Positions 58,301 through 64,000 of a stretch of 64,000 nt of DNA are shown one piece after another. The translations under genes and the position numbers were made by a program. Every line of letters begins with the position of its first letter. Position 1 is the stretch's first letter. The stretch is taken from positions 45,060,667-45,124,666 of the forward strand of contig NC_092644.1 in NCBI RefSeq assembly GCF_039555335.1, given 5' to 3'. The notes under the pieces were generated by a model. It saw only the letters and a list, made by a program, of their open reading frames with translations, did no database searches and was not told the DNA's origin. Source of the stretch: Amphiura filiformis. Lineage: Eukaryota; Echinodermata; Ophiuroidea; Amphilepidida; Amphiuridae.

Positions 58301-61300
58301 GATAGGCCTACGGGATGTGCGGACATGGGACACCAGTTTGAAACTATACATGCTATAGGGGTCTTTTGGTGAGAGCTTCGATGCCATATAACCAAGGGGT
58401 CATTCAGTAAGGAGGCCTCAAAGGGGGGTTCTTTCAGTGAGCCTGGGACCAAACTTGGGTCAAAATATAAAAGTTGACAAATTTTTGATAATTGTTTTTC
58501 AAAAGTCATCAAAATTCCTTACAAAGGAAGGTCTTATTGTGACAGGAAAAGAAAAAATAGGGGTCATTGGTGAGGAGTTCGGTAATTCAGTAAAATAAAA
58601 AATAAAGCGGTCATTGAGTGAGAGGGAGTTGAAAAATGGGGGTTAATGTGGGTTGTGGCCGCACTGCACGCACATCGCTCCACTCATTTTTAGTGAGTGC
58701 CCCCCTCCCGGCCTTTGGCCCTTTGGACCACCATCAGCTGTCAAAACTAGCACGGCTAGACCATCATTCGAAAACCTCTGGGCTGGGGTGCTCCTTGTAA
58801 TGCAGGGATTACATTACATAATACTTACAGCCACATTACTCGGTTCAATATACTCAAACCAATTTCTTTCCCTTTTGATGTTTCAACTCATAGGCGTAGA
58901 TAAATCCCTCCCCCCAATATTTTAAAAGGGATGGTCCATACAAGCCCCCCATGATGACACCTGTAGGCCTATGTGAGTTTCTGACCAAATCAATCTCATA
59001 TTTGGCCATTTTAGCCTAAAAAGTGTCAATTGTTTCGCGCTTCGCATCACCAGTTTAGCTTCAATATGCCAAATTGCATTTGTACAATAAACTTATGTCG
59101 CCAAAAGGTGCTATTTCAAGAATATTTGTCCAACCCCAATGTCAAAAACAAATCTACGCCACTGTGGAGTTTTATCACGCTCGCTATGAAATGATCAATG
59201 CAATTTTTGCCAAAGCTCACTACCATTCGCTAGATGCTGTGAACTACCAAATCGCAATAGTTTTAAAAAGTTGCTATTAACCTTTACCCAGTAGGCCTAA
59301 ACAATTTTTAGCATTTGTCTTTTAATGATTGAATATATACTCACGATATGATAACACAGTTCTGCAAAGATGTAATTCTATATGTGTGCAAATGAGTCAA
59401 AACATAAAACATGCACACTACTTAATAAATTGAATAACTGTTGGTTTGATCTTGATTATTGCAAGTGAGTGACAATGGATAAAGAATATTTCAAGTCTGT
59501 ACAAATGGAATTTGGCTTCAGAAATCGTTGTCAAATCCGGGCTTCCTGACCCCTAGAATAGCTAAAACCCTTAGTTGTCCGGGGCTTCGCCCTGGACCCC
59601 ACCAGGGCTTTGCCCTGGACCCTACCAGGGCCCTTACGCGGGCCCCTGGACCCCGTGCGCTACTCGCTACGCTCGCTTCGCTCGCTGCGCTCTATTGAGT
59701 AATAGGGCCGTTCTTAATAAATTTGCCACGGCCGCTTAAAACCACCAGTCCGCCCCTGCTAATAAGTGCACTACGTTTGTGATAATGCCTACACGACGCG
59801 GCGTGTATGAAGCACACATTCGGCTGTAATGACCAGCCGCACACTTCGTTGAAACATTGGCCGACGTTCTGTGTTGCCCTAACATGGCTTAAACAGTTCG
59901 CAAAAACGCTGCAATGAAGTTGTCCTTTGAAGGTTTATTTTTTAAGGAGAAATCGCGCACGAAATGTGCAATGGGGGGTAGGATATGATACAAATTTTAT
60001 AACCAATTATTAAATTTCGCATTTTATAACAAATTATTAAAAAATTGATATTTATTTTTTGACACTTAACATTTCAGTCCTCGAAGTATTTACAAATGAT
60101 ATGTAGCCTATGCCTACTTAAAGTGTATGTAGCTTGGATGAAAAAGATTCCATCATATTTGTATTGAAGATATAGGCCTACACTTTTTCAAATTGTTGGG
60201 CAGCCGGGGGGGTCAAGTATTTTATACGGCACACATTTATGGGGCACTTTTTAAATAACACGGTACTAATCGGTAGGCCTATGCTCGCATCCAGGGGGGG
60301 CGCTCCGCCCCGCCCCCCATTTGCCCCCCCACTTTTGAGGCAAAACCCTAAAATCAGGTAAATTTCCACTTTTTTTGCGACAAGTTCCCCCCTGAAATCA
60401 CTTCACCCCATTCCCCATCCCCCCGAAAATTTTGCCTGGTGTCGCCACTGCTCGTATCATAATAGACCATTTAAAGTTTGCAATTTGAGAACCCAAAATT
60501 TTGCAAGGGGGAGGGGCAAAGATTTGTTGACAGACGGGGAAAACAATTTTGGCAGGTCGAGAGGGGGGCAAGCAATTTTGGCACACCATTTTGAAATTCC
60601 ATCATCCCCCATTAAAATGGACGTCATATAATTCTCTTCCCTTTATAAATTCGTTTCGCAATTTGCGTAGGTCGACATATAGGCCTAGGCCTAAGTCAGT
60701 GTTATACAGGGTGTATCAAAATGATTGGTACCGTCACTTTTCTGTGATTATGGGACAGGACTGCCACATCACAATGTAACATGGAATGCACCTAATTTAT
60801 AGACAAATAATGTGAACGATTATAAACTGCAAATTGGGGTCATTTTACTGTGATCCGCCGCTGCATTTGGAAGCAGCAGGCTTGTCAATAAACATGAAAA
60901 CGGATGGGTACCAATCATTTTGATACAGCCTGTACGCGGTTCAGAAACATTCGAATTGTAGGATCTGGTTGTTGAATATTCTTACTCATCAGAATATTAT
61001 TAGAGGCTGATAATAAAGTTATATTACAATGAGTGGTAACTTCATATAATCTAAAGGCCTACATTTCATCTCGAGTTGCCTATGTGGCCAACATGTATTC
61101 CATTTACTTGTCTCGTCTTGTCTTGTCTTCACAACAAAGTATTGTCTTTCTGAGTGTCCCGTTCTTTGCACTATTATACTACACTCAATATTATTATTGA
61201 GTAATAAAAGCATTTCTATTTTATTTGGATGACAATGTAAGTCGAGCTTTTGCTCTGTATGGTCTACCTACTACTATGCTTATGTATCTTAATTATTTAA

Positions 61301-63188
61301 TTATTTAAATTATATAGGTCTATATATTTGCATAATAAAAATACACTGAAACTGAGTGCTATTCATTTTCCCAAATCACCTAGTTTTTAGGCATTGGGGG
61401 AAGTATGTATCTTCAATACGAACGGTTCAAATTTTCATATTTATAAAGTTTACTTTGAGGACTGTTAATGTTAAATGTCAAAAAATATAATTTTTTAATA
61501 ATCTGTTATAAAAATTTGTATTATATCGCGAATTTCAAAAAATCTATATTATTATTTGATATCCTAGTATTCAGAATGCAATTTCATGTGTCTGATGTGC
61601 TCTCAGCATGATCATGTCCCACAAAAATACTGTGTAAACGTCGCTGTTCGAGCCCTTAAGTGTAATCATCATGGTAATGTTCCACACAGGGATTTAGATA
61701 ATTTATTTACTTCTGTTGTCATACAATCGCTAATGAATTTATCTTATTTACAATTCGAAATAGGTGATAATTGGGATATTAGCCAACAATCTAGTGTGGA
61801 TTTTGTTTAAATGTTGCACATTTATGACTTTAATAAGTCAATTTATCAACGGCATATGGTGAATTCTCCTCATGTCTTTAAGACGACATTATAGTTTAGT
61901 TGTTGCAAATAATTTGTTTCTTGAAAATTGAAAAGAATCGGGAGAATCACAATTGTATCATTATACTAACTTCTTGTCATCTCGATGTCAATTTTAGTTA
62001 CATTTCAGATAAATAGGTCTATACCTAAAATCATGAAAATTTTGTGAAATGTGTCTCAAATATAGGCTCCACAAATCAATTGTAAATGGATAAAGGTCTG
62101 CTTTCCCGGGGTCTGCTTTTGGTCAGATTGAAGATTTTTCTTGAAAATATCTACATCTGGAAAATACTCCCCGTAAAAATCATTCGCTATCGGCCGTGCT
62201 TCACATCATGAATTCAAATCAGTCGAACGTTCGGCAAAAAGATAAAAATAATTATGCCTGCGCCTGCATACAATTATCATGTAGGGTCTATGAGTCAATC
62301 ATGTTTATAATCATATATACTTATACTCACTGATTATACATCATGATTGTGTAGTATCACATACTGATACGGCTGATACGACCTCGGCTTCGGTGTTTTA
62401 CGTAATGTTTACTGTCATATTAAAGTGGCGGCTAATTATGCCGATGACAATTCTTCGGAAGTCATGGCCAAACATCGGGGGCGGTATCATCACTTGACGG
62501 CAAGAGTCACTGTTATAACGATAACATGTCGGCAAATTCAGTGCCGCCGGAGATATGGGTAGGGTAGTGAACACAAAGTCTATGCACCAAGCATAGTAAA
62601 TATTCACAACTTCAAGCTAAAGGTTTCCTAATACTAGGCCTAGTAATAATTTGGACCAACCATATTACCATGTCAAGACCAGGTCCATGACATGTTGATG
62701 TACGTTGTTATGTAAGCTTACAATATCTTCCCTTTCATATCCAAACCCATTCCCATTTTCTACATCAATAACAAATTTCTAAATGTCATTTTAATTTACC
62801 ATACGAACTTCAAACATGTAATTTCAAACAGAGTTACGAACCTATTGAAAACCACAACAACTCGTGCCGGACTTTGTGAAGCTTAAATTTGGAAATCGAC
62901 CAAACGCCTTTTCTATATAGTTGACACATAAAATTGGTTGTCATGTTACTCATGTAAGATAGAAAATAATTCTAGAAGAGACAAAACATTGTATTTTAAA
63001 TTTTAAATTGTAATAAGTTTTTGCTATTCTGTTTGTATATAGGTAGTTCGTCTGACTATTTGCAGGACCTGAAGGTCAATGTTATGAGCAACTCCGACTG
63101 TGTGGCACAAGCAAGTCCGCATCAAGATAAAGTCACGTCTAATCACATCTGTGTCGAGGGAATACCAGCAAATAGTGGGTTGTGTTAC
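42972..63188 (+). CDS. Secreted S1A serine protease zymogen, 3' end outside window (exons 42972-42992, 43702-43780, 44814-45000, 46393-46679, 63043-63188)
   Basis: Five exons give 240 residues, paralogous to protease 1 exon by exon with the same phases. The signal peptide is MMELQYKNLLVAFVVALF. The activation site K-VVGG is followed by WPWLGF, TAAHC (His94) and NDIAIL (Asp144). Cys positions match those of protease 1. Exons 4 and 5 are each 12 nt longer than in protease 1. The last codons read NSGLCY, so positions 189-190 are Gly-Leu, again not trypsin-like. The GDSGGP exon is not found before 64000, and in protease 1 it lies 1.4 kb after exon 5, so it should be just beyond the window. Intron 4 is 16.4 kb and full of transposons, but it keeps a stretch (50485-50700) matching protease 1 intron 4, which supports one continuous gene. 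Confidence 0.88.
43702..43780 (+). CDS. Protease 2 exon 2
   Basis: It is bounded by TTTTCCAG and GTGAGT. It encodes the signal peptide core LLVAFVVALFL and ends in phase 1. Confidence 0.88.
44195..44380 (+). CDS. Possible cassette exon in protease 2 intron 2
   Basis: A 186-nt open segment lies between a weak acceptor (AATATTTAG) and the donor GTACGT, phase 1 at both ends. It would add 62 residues with two Cys to the propeptide. Its 3' end (YES-x-R...AP) weakly resembles the candidate in protease 1. It is not needed by the main model. Confidence 0.22.
44814..45000 (+). CDS. Protease 2 exon 3 (activation site and catalytic His)
   Basis: A T-rich acceptor with CAATAG precedes it and GTAAGT follows. 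It encodes KEVCGT, K-VVGG, Cys42 and TAAHC, 187 nt as in protease 1. Confidence 0.9.
45067..45650. repeat. Dispersed repeat in protease 2 intron 3, inverted relative to 27335-27953
   Basis: It matches the reverse complement of the copy just downstream of protease 1. Protease 1 intron 3 lacks it, so it was inserted or transferred after duplication. Confidence 0.65.
46240..46326 (+). repeat. (AAT)n microsatellite, about 29 units
   Basis: A pure AAT run ends 66 bp before the exon 4 acceptor of protease 2. The paralogous position in protease 1 has no such run. Confidence 0.95.
46393..46679 (+). CDS. Protease 2 exon 4 (catalytic Asp)
   Basis: The acceptor is CACTACAG and the donor GTACGT; it is 287 nt, phases 2 to 1. 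It encodes NDIAIL, RPVC and NCWVAGWG. Four extra residues lie in the loop before ARSVSQV. Confidence 0.9.
46800..47150. repeat. CGTCGG hairpin array, copy 1
   Basis: Units of about 30-40 bp read GCCGACGCCGATGTTTTGTA...CGTCGGC; each is a self-complementary stem (GCCGACG/CGTCGGC) around a GATGTTTTGTA loop. The left part is diverged toward CGGTGGCGG. It is CpG-rich in an AT-rich setting. Confidence 0.8.
47585..47730 (+). repeat. Two copies of a CGGCTG-ATTACCAGC module
   Basis: TTCGGCTGGAATTACCAGCC at 47620 and GTCGGCTGTAATCACCAGCC near 47687 each precede a TTGAAAC. The same module occurs near 55977 and 59818 and, inverted, four times in the satellite at 54495-54870. Confidence 0.65.
48440..49187 (+). 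repeat. Left copy of a large inverted repeat pair
   Basis: TAATAATCGGATTAAT, ATTCAGTGATCCCAGCGAAA, AAGCCCCATTCAAATACATG, ACTCGGCGTGAAT (inverse sense) and ATCACTGAATGG all recur inverted in 51389-52045. An internal small hairpin TTTATATACTGTCAGTATATAAA sits near 48690. Confidence 0.75.
49373..49445 (-). repeat. tRNA-Val-like fragment (SINE head or pseudo-tRNA)
   Basis: The minus strand carries an A box TTGGCTCAGTGGTAACGC and B box GGGTTCGATTCCC. The anticodon-like triplet is TAC, but anticodon and T stems have mismatches and the acceptor stem does not pair. It is not a convincing functional tRNA. Confidence 0.4.
50485..50700 (+). other. Ancestral intron 4 sequence shared by both proteases
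   Basis: TTGTCTTTGGCATGTCGCTT, AACGCCCCAAAATTTAAAAC and CCTTCCAAAATAAAT match 25200-25400 in protease 1 intron 4. It ties the distant exon 5 at 63043 to this gene. Confidence 0.8.
50692..50962. mobile_element. Two TTAA family A ends meeting at one TTAA
   Basis: GCTCATACCCCAGCCC (right terminus only) abuts TTAA at 50711-50714, which is followed by GGGATCTGGAATGAGCG (left half of another copy) up to about 50962, where it is truncated before the palindrome centre. Confidence 0.7.
51138..51350 (+). repeat. tRNA-derived SINE with pyrimidine-rich tail
   Basis: CAGCTCAGTTGGTAAGGC (A box) and GGTTAGTTCGAGCCTC (B-box region) are separated by an expanded middle, and a TTTTCTTT-rich tail follows. No cloverleaf forms. 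Confidence 0.45.
51389..52045 (-). repeat. Right copy of the large inverted repeat pair
   Basis: Reverse complement of 48440-49187, from CCCATTCAGTGATTTTTTTT to ATTAATCCGATTATTAC. The two copies are about 2.2 kb apart and flank the retained ancestral intron stretch. Confidence 0.75.
52510..54400. repeat. Repeat-rich tract of CCCCCTCAGA/CTGAGGGGG modules
   Basis: The module CAGGGGGGTGTCTGAGGGG, followed by TTTTGCAAAATGAAGACCTA and TTGTGGACCATTTTG, occurs around 52600, 52870, 53880 (inverted sense), 54100 and 54340. Pyrimidine- and C-runs lie at 53240-53345 and 53530-53815. The open frames here are by-products of simple sequence. Confidence 0.6.
54495..54870 (+). repeat. Four tandem 96-bp units, open in frame
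   Basis: Units start at 54495, 54591, 54687 and 54783 (TACGTCGCCAGAG...) and differ at only a few bases. Because 96 is a multiple of 3, each reads YVARVSTNGQLVITAES then (V/A)-HAHRD-T-FG. The opposite strand is open as well. Related single copies elsewhere are non-coding, so this is likely satellite DNA. Confidence 0.85.
54890..56180. repeat. Array of about 110-130 bp units arranged as an inverted pair
   Basis: Direct units at 54890-55510 contain GGATGTCAAAAATG, CACGTGATC, GTAGAAAAGTGG and CGAAAT(A/C)ACGAATGTCT. Inverted units follow at 55555-56180. At the centre CTGTCACCCAAAGACC occurs three times (55668-55725 and just before). Confidence 0.7.
56700..56935 (+). repeat. Dispersed repeat with the empty site of a mariner MITE
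   Basis: It matches 60640-61085: ATCAGTGTTATACGCG here versus CAGTGTTATA-insert-TACGCGG there. Shared downstream are GGATCTGGTT and ATCTAAAGGCCTACATTTC. Confidence 0.75.
57340..57536. mobile_element. TTAA family A half-element
   Basis: GGTCTTTTGGGG, TTTTTCATCCAAGCTACATA and GGACTGAAATGTTAAGTGTC match the centre and right arm. An inverted counterpart lies at 59990-60195. Confidence 0.65.
57536..57640. repeat. CGTCGG hairpin array, copy 2
   Basis: GCCGATGCCGATGTTTTGTA, TAACGTCGGT and GCCGACGCCGATG repeat as in 46800-47150. Confidence 0.8.
57684..59758. mobile_element. 2075-bp hAT-like non-autonomous element
   Basis: The ends CAGGGGCGGACTGG and CCAGTCCGCCCCTG are perfect inverted repeats. An exact 8-bp duplication CTAATAAG lies at 57676-57683 and 59759-59766. 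Both features are diagnostic of hAT transposons. The interior has purine-rich stretches and a GGGCTTCGCCCTGGACCCC repeat, but no transposase. Confidence 0.88.
59990..60195. mobile_element. TTAA family A half-element, inverted relative to 57340
   Basis: Its reverse complement matches 57340-57536 (CCATCATATTTGTATTGAAG and AAGTGTATGTAGCTTGGATG in this strand). The termini are missing. Confidence 0.65.
60707..60932. mobile_element. 226-bp mariner-type MITE with TA duplication
   Basis: The ends CAGGGTGTATCAAAATGATT and AATCATTTTGATACAGCCTG are inverted, flanked by TA at 60705-60706 and 60933-60934. The empty site is present at about 56757. A TA target is the rule for Tc1/mariner. Confidence 0.88.
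61375..61655. mobile_element. TTAA family A, right half with terminus
   Basis: TATCTTCAATACGAACGGT, TTTGAGGACTGTTAA and GTATTCAGAATGCAATTTC lead to GAGCCC next to TTAA at 61656-61659. Confidence 0.65.
61660..63042 (+). other. Distal part of protease 2 intron 4
   Basis: No exon or structured repeat was recognised apart from AT-rich DNA. It leads into the acceptor TTTGTATATAG of exon 5. Confidence 0.4.
63043..63188 (+). CDS. Protease 2 exon 5 (Cys168-Cys191)
   Basis: The acceptor is TTTGTATATAG and the donor GTAAGT; it is 146 nt, phases 1 to 0. DYLQDLKVNVMSN and SNHICVE match protease 1. It ends NSGLCY and needs a GDSGGP exon next. Confidence 0.88.
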
Positions 63189-63644
63189 GTAAGTCGAGAT
63201 TGCACCTTATAAAAAATTTTGTTCTCATCTCCTCGCACCTCAAATTCTGGAATTAGACAAATATTTTTTCGGTGTTTTTTTCTTCAAAATATTTAAGAAT
63301 TTGCAATGTTTTAGAACTTTATAGGCCTACAGAATTAAGGTGGGGAACAATTTATCATTATATGCCTTTTATGGTACTCTAGGTGGACTATCCCTCAGAA
63401 TATCACATTTAAAAAGACGACAAATAAAAGAACTTCGTCGTTTTCCTCGAGCAATCTGGAAACAACGACAACTAATATAATGCTAATTTTACATTGAAAA
63501 AGAAACGCCTCCCTCTCTAATTAATTCATGAAAACCCACCGGACGAGAGCTAGAAATGAAAGTTATTATACTTAGTTTTCTGGGTTAATAGGATGAACAT
63601 TCGAACCTAATACCTAGATTTATATCTTCCGATCTTCTCCAGCG

Positions 63645-63719
63645 TGCTTCTGTGGCTCAATTGGTTATAGCGTCGTGCTAGTATTACGAAGGTCGTCGGT
63701 TCGAATCCGGCAGGTGCAC
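63645..63719 (+). tRNA. tRNA-Thr (AGT)-like gene
   Basis: The A box TGGCTCAATTGG and B box GGTTCGAATCC match consensus. The anticodon arm TCGTG-CTAGTAT-TACGA gives AGT (Thr), and the T arm GTCGG-TTCGAAT-CCGGC pairs. The acceptor stem TGCTTCT/AGGTGCA has one mismatch, and there is one extra base before the D stem. A T-run terminator follows at 63727. It may be a working gene or a SINE head. Confidence 0.55.
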
Positions 63720-64000
63720 TGGGGTGTTTTTTTAACGTTTATGTGCACTGGCTACTCTGTGGAAATATTAGATTTTGTTCGAGAGCTAGAAATGCTATTT
63801 TTTCTGACATTAGTGCTTTATGATTAGAGAAAGAATGCCTTGAAGGCCTATGGGAAGTGCCCATACAGGCGTTTCAAAGCCCCTTATATCAGAGCCGTAC
63901 CGATCGGGGAAGGGGTTAACTTCCGAAGTTGCCCTCCTAGCTCGAAATACTGGGGTAAAATTGACCAAAATTGCAAAGGGTATCCTCCTTAAGTTCATTA

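Overview
The window looks like nuclear DNA of a marine invertebrate, most likely a deuterostome such as an echinoderm or hemichordate. It is AT-rich, its genes are split by GT-AG introns, it contains tRNA-like Pol III modules, it is full of short inverted-repeat transposons, and it carries an ApeC-like domain. Short AGGCCTA-type motifs recur throughout. The species assignment is inference, because no species-specific gene is visible. Exon models come from reading splice sites, phase and homology by eye.

Three protein-coding genes can be supported, all on the + strand. (1) At 2006-3805 are the last three exons of a gene encoding an ApeC-like ectodomain, one membrane span and a short basic tail; its 5' exons were not found. 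(2) At 20366-27300 is a complete six-exon chymotrypsin-fold (S1A) serine protease zymogen of 297 residues. (3) At 42972-63188 are the first five exons of a paralogous S1 protease; its last exon, with the catalytic serine, should lie just past the window end. The two proteases come from one segmental duplication that also copied their promoters (CCAAT, CArG-like and TATA elements in the same order) and upstream flank from about 18.1/41.4 kb. Both have a non-trypsin S1 pocket: residue 189 is Pro or Gly, and in the complete copy Asp lies at 226, the exchanged arrangement known from crab collagenase (brachyurin).

Most of the rest is mobile DNA. Several insertions can be dated against an empty paralogous site inside this window. 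A 659-bp TTAA-flanked palindromic element at 37242-37900 has an empty site at 40579. A 226-bp TA-flanked mariner-type MITE at 60707-60932 has an empty site near 56757. A 125-bp MITE with a 10-bp target duplication sits in intron 1 of protease 1 and is absent from protease 2. A degenerate mariner at about 29624-35088 interrupts a repeat that is intact at 9178-10148. Inside that mariner is a 2.4-kb foldback palindrome (31336-33730) whose core is an array of short repeats containing CTTATCTGGGGTT that changes orientation several times. A 2075-bp hAT-like element (57684-59758) has a perfect 8-bp target duplication.

Intron 4 of protease 2 has grown to 16.4 kb, against 1.25 kb in protease 1, by accumulation of these elements. 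It holds CGTCGG hairpin arrays, a large inverted-repeat pair, a 96-bp satellite that stays open in frame, and the hAT element. A tRNA-Thr-like gene (63645-63719) lies near the right edge. No CRISPR array, bacterial operon, virus or intact transposase was seen.
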